From positions 96,060-160,059 of the forward strand of contig NZ_JAJOZS010000008.1 in NCBI RefSeq assembly GCF_021168555.1: DNA of 64,000 bases, in the 5' to 3' direction. The DNA is from Stenotrophomonas sp. MMGLT7. GTDB taxonomy: Bacteria > Pseudomonadota > Gammaproteobacteria > Xanthomonadales > Xanthomonadaceae. Positions within the stretch are counted from its first letter, which is position 1, and every line of letters starts with the position of its first letter. This document shows positions 22,405 to 32,203 of the stretch, piece after piece. A model generated the notes under the pieces. That model was not told where the DNA came from, searched no databases, and saw nothing but the letters and a program-made list of their open reading frames with translations. The position numbers and the translations under genes were made by a program.

Positions 22405-24193
22405 CCCGCTCACCCTCGCCGCGCGTCTGCAGCTGGAGTCACGCCAGTGGGTCCAGGGCCTGACGCAGGCGCAGGGTGGGACGAAGAAATTCATCAGCGG
22501 GGTGCGCTCGGAGTTCGCGCAGCTGCGTGGGTTCCTCAACTCGACCACCGGCATGCTGGCCCAAGTGGGCCTGGGCTTCGGCGCGCTCAACACCGTGATG
22601 TCTTCGGCGAAGACCGACCAGGCGCTCACGCGGGTCAAGCAAACGGCGGATCTGACCACCAGCCAGGTGGTGCAGCTGCGCACCGAGCTGCACGGCATGG
22701 CGCAGGATACCGGCATCGCCTTCGACGGCCTGCGCGGTGGCTTCGACCAGCTCGCCGCCGGCGGCCTGACCTTCGGCCAGGCGCTGCCGACGATCGAGGC
22801 GATCAACAAGAACATGCGCGTCACCGGTTCCGAGGCGACCACGCTGGCTAGTGCGCTGCAGAGCGCGCAGACCAACTTCGGCTTCGACCTCACCCAACCG
22901 GGCAAGGCGCTGGAACTGCTGGACAAGATGACCGTGGCCGGCCGCGCCGGCGTCATCGAGATCGAGGATCTGGCCGGTGTGTTCGGCACCGCGGCCAGCA
23001 ACGCCAAGGCGGCCGGGCTGACCTTCGAGCAGACCCTGGCGCTGTTCGAGGGCCTGGGCACGGCGACGACAAAGGAACGCGTCGGCACGCTGGTGGACAG
23101 CACGCTGCGCCTGTTCACCAACGCCAACTACATGAAAGAGGCGCAGAAGGCCACGGGCGTCAAGTTCTTCGACGCGCAAGGCGATCGCCGCAACCCGCTC
23201 GACATCCTCACCGACATCAAGGCCGACTACGACAAACTGACCACCGATCGCGACCGGTTCGCCTTCGTCAGCAAGGCCTTCGGCAAGGCCGACCTGGACA
23301 CGATCAAGGGCATCAACCAAGCGATGGCCGCCGGCCGCATCGACCAGATCCGCGAGATCGCGGCAGCAGTCCAGGGCGCAAGCGGTACGACGATGCGCGA
23401 CCTTCCCGAAGCCATGTCCAACTCGGTCGCCCAGGCCGGCGTGCTGCGCGAGACGCTGTCCACGGTAGGCGACCAGGTCTCGCAGCCGATCAACAAGGCC
23501 CTGGCCGACACCATCAAGGCGCTGACTTCGGAAGACGGCCTTGGCCTCAACGGCTGGGAGTTGCTGGGCGGCGGGGCGCTCGCTGCTGGCGGTGCCTATG
23601 CCGGCGGCCGGATGGCGAAGGGCGCGCTGGGCCAGATCCTGTCGAAGTTCGGCGGCAGCACGGCCTCGCTGGGCGCGGGCCTGGTGGCGGGCACCGCGCT
23701 CCAGCAGGCCGGCGCCGCCACGCCGGTCTACATCGTCGGCGCCGCCCCCGGCCTGTTCGCCGACATGGGCGGCGGCAACCCGCTCGATGTCGTCACCCCT
23801 GGCGAAAGCAAGGGCGGCAAGAAGGCCGGCCGCTGGGCCGGGCTGGGCTCGCTGGCGGCGATCGCCACGGCGGCCCTGCCTGCCGCAGCGCTCGCTGCTG
23901 GCCCGATGATCCGCTACGGCGGCACGCTGTCCTCCGGCATGGAAGACGAGACGCTGCAGCGCGACGTCAGCCGCACCCTGCGCCGGTCGCGCGGCAAGAG
24001 CCTTCTGCGCCGCGCGAATGATCAGGACCGGGACAACATGCCGGTCACCGGCGTGATCGCGGTCGAGGTAGACGTCAAGGACGGCCGCACCGTCGGCCGC
24101 ATCACGAAGATGGAGGGCGTGCAGTCCGCGCGCGTCACCAACCCGCCGGCGAACGCCCAACGCTCCGGCCGCATGATGGAGCCCGCGCGATGA
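22397..24193 (+). CDS. Tail tape-measure protein
   Basis: The 598-residue protein begins with a TP901-type tape-measure region (LAQVGLGFGALNTVMSSAKT, then GMAQDTGIAFDGLRGGFDQL). Hydrophobic segments lie at about residues 385-405 and 490-510 (LAAIATAALPAAALAAGPMI), typical of proteins that sit inside the tube and enter the host envelope. It is fairly short, so the tail is short for a myovirus. It sits between the chaperones and gpN as in Mu. Confidence 0.9.
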   Translation: MTSPLTLAARLQLESRQWVQGLTQAQGGTKKFISGVRSEFAQLRGFLNSTTGMLAQVGLGFGALNTVMSSAKTDQALTRVKQTADLTTSQVVQLRTELHGMAQDTGIAFDGLRGGFDQLAAGGLTFGQALPTIEAINKNMRVTGSEATTLASALQSAQTNFGFDLTQPGKALELLDKMTVAGRAGVIEIEDLAGVFGTAASNAKAAGLTFEQTLALFEGLGTATTKERVGTLVDSTLRLFTNANYMKEAQKATGVKFFDAQGDRRNPLDILTDIKADYDKLTTDRDRFAFVSKAFGKADLDTIKGINQAMAAGRIDQIREIAAAVQGASGTTMRDLPEAMSNSVAQAGVLRETLSTVGDQVSQPINKALADTIKALTSEDGLGLNGWELLGGGALAAGGAYAGGRMAKGALGQILSKFGGSTASLGAGLVAGTALQQAGAATPVYIVGAAPGLFADMGGGNPLDVVTPGESKGGKKAGRWAGLGSLAAIATAALPAAALAAGPMIRYGGTLSSGMEDETLQRDVSRTLRRSRGKSLLRRANDQDRDNMPVTGVIAVEVDVKDGRTVGRITKMEGVQSARVTNPPANAQRSGRMMEPAR

Positions 24194-25398
24194 GCTGGAA
24201 GGATCAGCTGCGGCCGGCCTCGTTCCGCGGCGTGGAGTTCCACGTCGAGTACGACTACGGCACCTTCGGCCGCCGCACCGTGCCGCACGAGTACCCGTAC
24301 CGCGACAAGCCCTTCGTCGAGGACATGGGCCGCGCCGCGCGGCGCATGCGCATCAACGCGATCATCCTGGGCGCCGACTACATGGCCCAGCGCGATGCGC
24401 TGATCGCCGCGGTCGAGACCGCCGGGCCGGGCAAGCTGGTGCATCCGCAGTTCGGCGAGATGCAGGTCAGCGTCATCGACGACGGCCTCACCATCGACCA
24501 CAGCACCACCGAGGGCGGCAGTTGCCGGGTGTCGTTCAGCTGCATCGAGAGCGGCGACATCACGTTCCCGGCCGCCACCAGCGCCACCACCACCGTGGTC
24601 ACCACGCAGGCCGCGGCGGCGCAGGAGACGCTCTCGGACACGTTCGCCGGCGGTTTCAGCCTGGATGGGCTGCAGTCCTTCGGCGTGACCGATGCGATCG
24701 AGCGCGCCGGCCGCTGGCTGGATACGGTGGAGGGCCAGGTGGGCAACCTGGCCGCCGGCGCCACCACGCCGCTGGCGGCGCTGGCCAGCGCGTTCGCTTC
24801 CGCGCGCGGCTCGATCAATGCGCTGCTCAACGCCCCGGCCAACTTCGCCAGCACGGTGACCTCGCTGCTCGGCGGCATCAGCGATGCGCTGGAGCCGCGC
24901 GATGCCGTGCGCCTGCTGACCGACCTGGTCGGCTTCGGCGACGACGAGACCGTTATCCGCTCCACCACCGCCACCCGCGAGGCGATGGCCGACAACCGCA
25001 CCGCGTTCCTCGAGCTGACCCGCGGCAGCGCCACCGCCGAGGCCGCGGCGACGCTGACCGAAGTGGAATTCAGCGACTACGACGATGCGGCCGCACTGCG
25101 CGATCGCGTCACCGATGCCATCGACACCGTGGCCGACAGCGCCCAGGGCGATGACGTCTACCAGGCGCTCACCACCCTGCGCGCGGCGGTGGTGCGCGAC
25201 GTAGCCACCCGCGGCGCGGACCTGGCCCGGATCGTCAAGGTCACCCCGGCGACCACGCTGCCGGCGCTGGTGCTGGCCTACCGGCTGTACGGCGATGCCG
25301 CCTACGACCTGGACCTGGTCGCGCGCAACGCCGCCACCATCGTGCGGCCGGGCTTCGTGCCCGGCGGCCAGCAGCTCGAGGTGGCCATCGATGGCTGA
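24190..25398 (+). CDS. Tail/DNA circularisation protein (Mu gpN-like)
   Basis: The 402-residue protein has the DNA circularisation N-terminal domain: LRPASFRGVEFHVEYDYGTF, then RTVPHEYPYRDKPFVEDMGR. An Ala-rich helical middle and a C-terminal TTLPALVLAYRLYGDAAYDL follow. In Mu this protein is a baseplate/tail hub component. It overlaps the tape-measure and gpP-like genes by four and eight bases. Confidence 0.88.
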   Translation: MSWKDQLRPASFRGVEFHVEYDYGTFGRRTVPHEYPYRDKPFVEDMGRAARRMRINAIILGADYMAQRDALIAAVETAGPGKLVHPQFGEMQVSVIDDGLTIDHSTTEGGSCRVSFSCIESGDITFPAATSATTTVVTTQAAAAQETLSDTFAGGFSLDGLQSFGVTDAIERAGRWLDTVEGQVGNLAAGATTPLAALASAFASARGSINALLNAPANFASTVTSLLGGISDALEPRDAVRLLTDLVGFGDDETVIRSTTATREAMADNRTAFLELTRGSATAEAAATLTEVEFSDYDDAAALRDRVTDAIDTVADSAQGDDVYQALTTLRAAVVRDVATRGADLARIVKVTPATTLPALVLAYRLYGDAAYDLDLVARNAATIVRPGFVPGGQQLEVAIDG

Positions 25399-26461
25399 CC
25401 TGGTGCTCAACCTCGGCGGCACGGCCTACGGCGGCTGGACCCGCATCAACATGCATCGCGGCATCGAGGAGATCGCCGGCACGTTCGAGCTGGCGCTGAC
25501 CGAGCGCTGGCCGGAGCACCAGCAGCCGCTGGTCATCACGCCCGGCGCCGCCTGCAGCGTGGCGATCGACGGGCAGACCGTCATCACCGGCTACGTCGAT
25601 GCGGTGGACCACGGCTACGACACAAACAGTCATGCACTCACCGTGACCGGCCGCGACAAGACCGGCGACCTGGTGGACTGCTCGGCGGTCCACGCCAAGG
25701 GCGAGTGGCGCAATGCCCGCATCGACCAGATCGCGCGCGACCTGGCGCAGCCGTTCGGCATCGCCGTGCGCATCAGCGGCGACATGGGTGCGGCGTTCCC
25801 GGCCTTCGCGATCGAGCCGGGCGAGACCGTGTTCGACTGCATCGAGCGCGCGGCGCGCCAGCGCGCCCTGCTGCTGACCAGCGACGGCCTGGGCAACCTG
25901 GTCATCGGCCAGCCCGGCAGCGAGCGCGTGGGCACCGCGCTGAAGTGCGGCGAGAACCTGCTGTCAGCCCAGGCCCGCAACGACAACGCCAACCGCTACA
26001 GCAGCTACAGCGTGCTCGGCCAGCGTGCCGGCAGCGACCAGGTCAGCGGCGGCGCCGCCGCCCAGGTCAAGGCCACCGCGGCCGACGCCGGCGTGACGCG
26101 CCACCGCCCGCTGGTGATCGTGGACGAGGACCAGGGCGACATCGCTGGCTTCCAGCGCCGCGCGAAGTGGGAGGCCGGCGTGCGCGCCGCGCGTGCGCTC
26201 ACGTACACCGGCGCGGTCAACGGCTGGCGCCATGCCGATGGCCTGTGGCAGCCGAACACCCTGGTGCAGGTCTACGACCCGGTGCTGCGCCTGGACCGCC
26301 AGCTGCTGGTGCGCGACGTGGACTACGTGATGGACGACCAGACCGGACAGATCAGCCAACTGGTGCTGACCCCGGCCGAGGCATACGCGCTGCTGCCGGT
26401 GCCGGCGAAGAAGGCCCCCGGCCGCAAGAACCGCCGCGACGACGACGAGGACTTCTTCTGA
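25391..26461 (+). CDS. Baseplate hub protein (Mu gpP/gp44-like)
   Basis: The 356-residue protein matches the Mu gp44/P2 gpD-type hub: GGWTRINMHRGIEEIAGTFE at the N-terminus, an LTVTGRDKTGDLVDCSA strand, and a C-terminal basic and acidic tail (RKNRRDDDEDFF). Trimers form the hub that carries the spike. The ATG at 25391 lies within the end of gpN. Confidence 0.88.
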   Translation: MADLVLNLGGTAYGGWTRINMHRGIEEIAGTFELALTERWPEHQQPLVITPGAACSVAIDGQTVITGYVDAVDHGYDTNSHALTVTGRDKTGDLVDCSAVHAKGEWRNARIDQIARDLAQPFGIAVRISGDMGAAFPAFAIEPGETVFDCIERAARQRALLLTSDGLGNLVIGQPGSERVGTALKCGENLLSAQARNDNANRYSSYSVLGQRAGSDQVSGGAAAQVKATAADAGVTRHRPLVIVDEDQGDIAGFQRRAKWEAGVRAARALTYTGAVNGWRHADGLWQPNTLVQVYDPVLRLDRQLLVRDVDYVMDDQTGQISQLVLTPAEAYALLPVPAKKAPGRKNRRDDDEDFF

Positions 26462-26985
26462 TGGCCGGCCTCGCAAACAAGCTGCGGCTCATGATCAGCC
26501 GCGCCGTGATCAACCTGGTCAAGGACAGCGCCAAGCTGCAGGAGGTGCAGATCTCGCTGCTCGAGGGCGAGTCGCGCAGCACCGCCGAGCGCTTCCAGCA
26601 GTACGGCTTCACCTCGGTGCCGCTGCCCGGCGCCGAGGCCCTGGCGATCGCCGTGGGCGGCTCGCGCAGCCACCTGGTGGTGATCGCCGCCGATGACCGC
26701 CGGCACCGCCTGGGCGGCCTGCAGGGCGGCGAGGTGGCGATCTATACCGACCAGGGCGACCGCATCCACATCAAGCGCGGCGGCACCATCGAGATCCACG
26801 CCAGCAGCCAGGTGCTGATCGACTGCCCGCGCGTGGAGATGACCGGCGACCTGGTCGTCGCCGGCGACGTGAGCGACCACAACGGCTCGATGCAGGAGAT
26901 GCGCGACACCTACAACGGACACGACCATCCGGGCGTGACCGCCGGCAGCGCCAGCACCCAGGCGCCGACGCAGGAGATGGCGTGA
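26461..26985 (+). CDS. Baseplate spike protein (Mu gp45-like)
   Basis: The 174-residue protein has an OB-fold N-terminal part and a C-terminal beta-helix strip (GDRIHIKRGGTIEIHASSQV). A GHDHPG motif near the end matches the metal-binding His pairs of central spike tips. This protein pierces the outer membrane. ATG 26461 overlaps the hub stop by one base. Confidence 0.9.
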   Translation: MAGLANKLRLMISRAVINLVKDSAKLQEVQISLLEGESRSTAERFQQYGFTSVPLPGAEALAIAVGGSRSHLVVIAADDRRHRLGGLQGGEVAIYTDQGDRIHIKRGGTIEIHASSQVLIDCPRVEMTGDLVVAGDVSDHNGSMQEMRDTYNGHDHPGVTAGSASTQAPTQEMA

Positions 26986-27461
26986 TGGACATCCAGACCG
27001 TCTACCACAGCGCCGACAACGTCATGCGTTTGGACTACCAGGTCGCCGCGCCGGCCCTGGCGCAGGACGATGGCCTGCTGTCGTCCGTGCTGATCAGCCT
27101 GTTCACCGATCGCCGTGCCGACGACGACGACACGCTGCCCGATGGTGGCAGCGATCGCCGCGGCTGGTGGGGGGACAGCTTCGCCGACGACCGCGGCGAC
27201 CAGATCGGCAGCCGCCTGTGGCTGCTGCGCCGTGAGAAGGCCAGCGCCGAGGTGCTGCAGCGCGCCCGCCAGTACGCCACCGAGGCCCTGCAGTGGCTGG
27301 TGGACGACGACGTGGTCAAGAGCGTGGCCGTGGAAGCCGAGTGGCACCGGCTCGACGCCGGCGCCCGCACGCTCGCCCTGCAGGTGGTCCTGCAGCACCA
27401 GGCCGGCAACACCATCCGCTACCGCTTCGCCAATTTCTGGGGGTCGATCAATGGCGCTTGA
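26985..27461 (+). CDS. Baseplate protein (Mu gp46-like)
   Basis: The 158-residue protein has the Mu gp46 pattern: DDTLPDGGSDRRGWWGDSFA, then GSRLWLLRREKASAEVLQRA and a C-terminal FANFWGS. It is a wedge component related to T4 gp25. The ATG at 26985 was preferred over GTG 26982. Confidence 0.9.
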   Translation: MDIQTVYHSADNVMRLDYQVAAPALAQDDGLLSSVLISLFTDRRADDDDTLPDGGSDRRGWWGDSFADDRGDQIGSRLWLLRREKASAEVLQRARQYATEALQWLVDDDVVKSVAVEAEWHRLDAGARTLALQVVLQHQAGNTIRYRFANFWGSINGA

Positions 27462-28506
27462 GCGTCCCACGCTGCCGACGATCGTCGATCGCATCGCTAC
27501 CGACATCGAGTCGCGCCTGCCGGGCGCAGACGCGCGCCTGCGCCGTTCCAACCTCACCGTGCTGGGGCGTGCCCAGGCCGGCGCCGCGCACGGCCTGTAC
27601 GGCTTTGCCGTGGACCAGGCCAGGCAGTACATCATCACCAGCGCCACCGGCACGATCCTGGAGCGCTGGGCGACGATCTGGGGCCTCTCGCGCAAGACCG
27701 CCAGCAGTGCGGCCGGCGCGGTCGCCCTGGCCGGCATCGCCGGCACCGCGGTGCCGGCCGGCATCGTGCTGACGCGCTCGGACAGCGCCGAGTTCGTGAC
27801 GGCTGCCGCGGCCACCCTCGATGCCAACGGCATTGCCTCGGTTGCGGTGACTGCCAGTGCGGCCGGCGCCAGCGGCAACACCGCGGCCGGCAGCAGCCTG
27901 GCGCTGGCTGCGCAGGTGGATGGCCTCGACGCCGTCGCCACCGTCGCCGCCGGCGGCCTCACCGGCGGCGCCGATGCCGAACTCGACGCCGGCCTGCGCG
28001 ATCGCCTGCTCGAACGCATCCGCAACCCGCCGCAGGGCGGCGCCAGCGCCGACTACGCGCAGTGGGCGCTCGAGGTCGACGGCGTCACGCGCGTGTGGGT
28101 GTACCCGCGCCGCATGGGCGCCGGCACCGTGGGCGTGACCTTCGTCTGCGACAACCTCGACGACATCATCCCCACCGCCGCCAAGGTGGCCGAGGTGCAG
28201 GCGTACATCGACGCGCGCCGCCCGGTGACCGCCGAGATCTACGTGTTCGCGCCGGTCCCGTTCGTCGTCGATTTCAGCGTCAGCGTGACCCCGGACACCG
28301 CCGCGGTGCGCGCTGCCATCCAGGCCGAGCTGGAGGATCTGTTCGCGCGCGAGGCCGAGCCGGAGACGCTGATCTACAAGACGCACTTCGACGAAGCGAT
28401 CAGCGCGGCCGACGGCGAGACCGACCACCTGGTCACCGTGCCGGCCGGCAACATCGTGCCCGACGCCGGCACCATCCCGATGCTCGGAGCGATCACATGG
28501 CTGTGA
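27451..28506 (+). CDS. Baseplate J protein (Mu gp47-like)
   Basis: The 351-residue protein starts RPTLPTIVDRIATDIESRLP and has the baseplate J features: an Ala/Gly-rich beta domain in the middle and LRDRLLERIRNPPQGGASAD at about residues 190-210. Six copies form the wedge ring. It overlaps both neighbours, as in Mu. Confidence 0.92.
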   Translation: MALERPTLPTIVDRIATDIESRLPGADARLRRSNLTVLGRAQAGAAHGLYGFAVDQARQYIITSATGTILERWATIWGLSRKTASSAAGAVALAGIAGTAVPAGIVLTRSDSAEFVTAAAATLDANGIASVAVTASAAGASGNTAAGSSLALAAQVDGLDAVATVAAGGLTGGADAELDAGLRDRLLERIRNPPQGGASADYAQWALEVDGVTRVWVYPRRMGAGTVGVTFVCDNLDDIIPTAAKVAEVQAYIDARRPVTAEIYVFAPVPFVVDFSVSVTPDTAAVRAAIQAELEDLFAREAEPETLIYKTHFDEAISAADGETDHLVTVPAGNIVPDAGTIPMLGAITWL

Positions 28507-29138
28507 CCGCGCTCGACTACCGCCAGCAACTGCAGGAGCTGCTGCCGCCCGGCGCCGCCTGGCCGCGCGATCCCGATGCCGTACTGACGCAACTGCTCGA
28601 CGGCCTGGCCGAGGAGTACGCCCGCGTCGATGCCTTCATCGCTGGCCTGGTCGAGCAGATGCTGCCCGACAGCACCGCCGACCTGCTGCCCGAGTGGGAG
28701 ACCATCGCCGGCCTGCCCGGCACCTGCTCGGCCCAGGTGCGCAGCACACCGGCGGCGCGCCGCGTGGACCTGCTCAGCAAGCTCGCCGCCACCGGCGGCC
28801 AGTCCGCGCCGTACTACATCGAGGTCTCCGGCTTCTACGGCGTGCCGATTACCGTCGAGGAATACCGGCCGTTCCGCGCCGGCCTGGCGGCCGCCGGCGA
28901 CCCGCTGACCAACGGCGACTGGGTGTTCACCTGGACCATCCGCGCCGAGAGCCTGGCCGGCGATGAGGATGCCCAGCACACCTTCGAATGCCTGCTCGGC
29001 TCCATCGCGCCGAGCCACACCCTCCTGCGCTTCGCCTACGTGCCGGTGCCGGGATTCAAAGCGCTGCAGCTGATGAGCGGCGGCGTACTGCTGACTGCCA
29101 ACGGCAGCAGCGCACTACTGTTATCGGAGAAAGCATGA
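28497..29138 (+). CDS. Baseplate/tail protein (DUF2313, Mu gp48-like)
   Basis: The 213-residue protein carries the DUF2313 pattern (YRQQLQELLPPGAAWPRDPD, then LPDSTADLLPEWETIAGLPG). It connects the baseplate to tail fibres (P2 gpI-like). Its stop overlaps the fibre start as ATGA. Confidence 0.9.
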   Translation: MAVTALDYRQQLQELLPPGAAWPRDPDAVLTQLLDGLAEEYARVDAFIAGLVEQMLPDSTADLLPEWETIAGLPGTCSAQVRSTPAARRVDLLSKLAATGGQSAPYYIEVSGFYGVPITVEEYRPFRAGLAAAGDPLTNGDWVFTWTIRAESLAGDEDAQHTFECLLGSIAPSHTLLRFAYVPVPGFKALQLMSGGVLLTANGSSALLLSEKA

Positions 29139-31342
29139 GCAACGAGATCACCACGGGCAGCACGCTGGCCAGCCTGTCCTTCGCCGAGAACGCCGCCGGC
29201 GGCGAGGTCTACCTGGTCAAGAACGGGCGGGATCTGCGTGCGGCGATCGGCTCGCCGATCGGCATCGCGTCGGGGGCGGATGTGGAGGCGCTGAAGGCCG
29301 CGCAGTCGGGCGGCGTGATTGGCGAATCGACGTGGGAGCGGTTGATCACCGTCGAGCCGGGAATCAGCCAGCCCATCGGCGCCCAAGCCGATATTCCGCA
29401 GGAGTCCGACTCTGGATCGCATGTCGATCCGATCAAGCCGGGTAACCAGGTTGTGCGCAACTACGGGCGCTTCGTTCGGAGGACCGATGCACCTGATGGG
29501 TGGGAGTGGTTGCGAGAGGATACGCTCGTCGAGAGGGCGAGTCTGAGGCAGATCGGGATGAGCTACGAAACCATTGGCCGACCTGAAAACATGAGTCCGG
29601 TTGCAGGCTCGACCGCGAGCGCCAATAGGGTTGTGTTCGGCAATCCGGTGTCTGCTGATTGCCAGCTTGCCCGCCTTCGCTGCTACGTGCCCGTCGCTTC
29701 GAGGATGGTAATCGCGTCATATTCCCGTAGCGGCAATGTGTTCACACGGACCGGTGAGATCGCAGTTGCCCTTGCTGTTGGGCTGAACGATATGCCCCTG
29801 GCATCTCTCCCGGAGTTCTTCGTTGCCGCCGGCAGCTACATCGGTTTCAGTTGCCCCCACTTGCAGGTGCTAAATGGCACTGCCGGCGACGGCCTTGGGT
29901 ATTGGTCCGGCGCCAGCTATGGCTTGTCGTTCAGCGCGACCGACTCGTCGCTCAACACCATTAATCAAATCCAGCTCGGTCTTGGTTTCTCCGAGATTCC
30001 TAAAGCCGAATATCTCAACGGCAAGTTCAGTGCCAGTCGTAGCCTGGCAACCGACATCGGGCGCGGTGCTGACTTCAGGATCGGCAAAGGACTCCCTTTT
30101 ACTGCGGCCTCGCCGAATGCAGACCGGACCTACGTATTGGGCCAGCCTGCACCCAGCGACGGCCTTCTTCGCTCGATGCGCGTCTACGGACTGGCCGCCG
30201 GCACGGTACAAGTGAAGCTGTTCGATAAGGCTGACGACCTTTTCACTCAGTCCGGAGATGCCATTCCTGTAGGCATCGCAACTGGCGAACAGACGATAGT
30301 GTTCGGCGCGCCGATCTGCATCAAGAAGGGACAATACGTGGGCTTCTACGCCACCTCGGGTGCGCTTACTAACGTCAGCGATGCCGAGAACTACATCGGC
30401 TACTACGACAATTTTTCGGCGGGGGGAGGCAACGCCAGTTCTTTCTCGGACTCAGGCCTCGCGGCCGCGGTGTGTTTGCAGATCGCCTTCAATTTCACGG
30501 CGATGCCGGACGGCTCGTTGCTCAGGATCGCGCTCAACCGGATCGAGCAGGTTGCCGAAACTGGCGGCGATCCGCTTGAAGCGACGGCTGGGTACATCTT
30601 GGTGTGGGCGATCGGGCAATCGAACACGTCCGGTCGATCACTGGCGCTGTCGAGCAAGACGTTCACTGCCGGTCAGGCCTACAAGTACGTGCGCAACACG
30701 AACGCTCTGGAGCTGATGGCCGACCCGACTGGAAACGATGCCACCGCTGCGGCTGGCCGCGGCTCCTGGGGGCCTGCGTTCGCGGATACGATTCGCCGGC
30801 TGTCTGCCGGCCGGATCGGCGTCATTCTTGTAAATAGCGCCGAGGGTGGCACGCCGCTCTCTCCGAATTGGTTGACTGGCGGCACGCAGTGGAGTAGGGC
30901 TGTAACGGACCTCGATAGCGCCCTTGCGGCGGCCGCGACGGCGGAGTTGCCCATCGTGGGCGCCTGCGTGTACATGCAGCAGGGAGAAACAGACGCCGAT
31001 AATGCAACAAGCACCACTGACTACATTTCCCGGTTTACTTCGCTCAAAGCTCAGTGTGACGCCAAGCTCGGGTCCAAAGTGCCTTTTTTGATGACCCGTA
31101 TTGGCACTAAGAACACCGGCGACACGGCGGAGTACGCAAACATCCGTGCTGCTCAAAATCAGATAGCTGACACCATCCAAGGGGTATATCTCGTTCACAC
31201 CGGTGCGCAATATTTCGCTTCCCGTGGGCTGATGATGGATACATTCCACTACGTGATTGGTGGCTATGAAGAAATCGGAGACGCCGCCGGAAACGCTGCA
31301 TTCGGCCTGGCGCTGGGCGCACGCCCTTTGACCTTGGATTGA
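29135..31342 (+). CDS. Tail fibre with C-terminal SGNH/sialate O-acetylesterase domain
   Basis: The 735-residue fibre has an N-terminal attachment part (about residues 1-130), GC-rich like its neighbours, and a long beta-rich middle. The C-terminal SGNH/SASA esterase domain shows block I GQSN (about residue 492, WAIGQSNTSGR), SAEGGTP, QGETDAD (about 613) and a catalytic-type DTFH near 700. Such domains remove acetyl groups from surface polysaccharide or O-antigen during adsorption. DNA from about 29.5 kb to the end is visibly richer in A and T than the baseplate genes, suggesting an acquired receptor-binding module. Confidence 0.87.
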   Translation: MSNEITTGSTLASLSFAENAAGGEVYLVKNGRDLRAAIGSPIGIASGADVEALKAAQSGGVIGESTWERLITVEPGISQPIGAQADIPQESDSGSHVDPIKPGNQVVRNYGRFVRRTDAPDGWEWLREDTLVERASLRQIGMSYETIGRPENMSPVAGSTASANRVVFGNPVSADCQLARLRCYVPVASRMVIASYSRSGNVFTRTGEIAVALAVGLNDMPLASLPEFFVAAGSYIGFSCPHLQVLNGTAGDGLGYWSGASYGLSFSATDSSLNTINQIQLGLGFSEIPKAEYLNGKFSASRSLATDIGRGADFRIGKGLPFTAASPNADRTYVLGQPAPSDGLLRSMRVYGLAAGTVQVKLFDKADDLFTQSGDAIPVGIATGEQTIVFGAPICIKKGQYVGFYATSGALTNVSDAENYIGYYDNFSAGGGNASSFSDSGLAAAVCLQIAFNFTAMPDGSLLRIALNRIEQVAETGGDPLEATAGYILVWAIGQSNTSGRSLALSSKTFTAGQAYKYVRNTNALELMADPTGNDATAAAGRGSWGPAFADTIRRLSAGRIGVILVNSAEGGTPLSPNWLTGGTQWSRAVTDLDSALAAAATAELPIVGACVYMQQGETDADNATSTTDYISRFTSLKAQCDAKLGSKVPFLMTRIGTKNTGDTAEYANIRAAQNQIADTIQGVYLVHTGAQYFASRGLMMDTFHYVIGGYEEIGDAAGNAAFGLALGARPLTLD

Positions 31343-31361
31343 TGCAGAAGAGGAAAAGCAG

Positions 31362-32132
31362 ATGCACCGCATCGACACAACAACGGCCACCGCCGACCAC
31401 CGCTTCACCGAGGGCAACCCCACCACCGGAGTGCCGGCGACGGTCGTCTCCGCCGACTGGCTCAACGGCGTCCAGGAAGAGATCTGCAGGGTCATCGAGG
31501 GCGCGGGCCTGGCCCTGGACAAGTCGCAGACCGATCAGCTCTGGAAGGCCATCCAGTTGCTTGTCGCGCCCTCGGCTTCGACCGAGGAAGCCGGCACCGT
31601 CCGGCTGGCCACCGCCGAGGAAACCATCGCCGGCGAGAATGACGAAAGCGCCGTCACCCCGGCGGGCCTGGCCGCGGCTGTCGTGCCCGCCACGACCGAG
31701 CGCGCCGGCAAGGTCGAGCTGGCCACCGGCGCAGAGGCGGCTGCAGGGGAGGATACCGAGCGCGCCTTGACACCGGCGGCGCTGCTGGTCGCCCTCATCG
31801 GCGCCCTTGGCGTCATCGAGATGGGGGACGGCTGGATTCGCGTCGGCACGTGGCTGCTGCAGATCGGCACCGGGAGCCTGCCCACCGGCGGCAAAGTCGC
31901 GAGCGTGGGAGTCACTTTCCCGCACGAGTTCGGCGTCTGCAACGCCGTACTGCCCATCCCAACGGTCAACCAGGTGACCGGCGGCGGCTTCAACGCCATC
32001 GTGAGCGTGCCGGCGAAATCCGCAACGGGAGCGACGGTCCAGTGCGACGTCAACGAAGCCAGCGGCAGTTTCACGATCAACACGCCGGTCACGTTCGACT
32101 ACATCGCGGTCGGCACCTGGCCGACCGCATAA
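31362..32132 (+). CDS. Second tail fibre/collar-type protein
   Basis: The 256-residue protein has a common phage fibre N-terminus (DWLNGVQEEICRVIEGAGLA, then LDKSQTDQLWKAIQ). Two repeats of a fibre motif follow (EEAGTVRLATAEETIAGEND and ERAGKVELATGAEAAAGEDT). The C-terminal domain has beta-type strands, ending FDYIAVGTWPTA as in gp53-like fibre tips. It may form an accessory fibre or the tip for the larger fibre. A 19-bp gap separates them. Confidence 0.75.
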   Translation: MHRIDTTTATADHRFTEGNPTTGVPATVVSADWLNGVQEEICRVIEGAGLALDKSQTDQLWKAIQLLVAPSASTEEAGTVRLATAEETIAGENDESAVTPAGLAAAVVPATTERAGKVELATGAEAAAGEDTERALTPAALLVALIGALGVIEMGDGWIRVGTWLLQIGTGSLPTGGKVASVGVTFPHEFGVCNAVLPIPTVNQVTGGGFNAIVSVPAKSATGATVQCDVNEASGSFTINTPVTFDYIAVGTWPTA

Positions 32133-32140
32133 GACAGGGC

Positions 32141-32172
32141 GCCCGGTCGGCGGCGGCAACCGCCGGCCGGGC
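32141..32172 (+). terminator. GC-rich hairpin after tail fibre genes
   Basis: GCCCGGTCGGCGG (32141-32153) pairs with CCGCCGGCCGGGC (32160-32172), with one G-U pair and a six-base loop, nine bases after the fibre stop. There is no T run, so termination is likely but not certain. Confidence 0.5.
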
Positions 32173-32203
32173 ACCGCAACACACGCGATCAGCCGCGTGG
32201 AAT

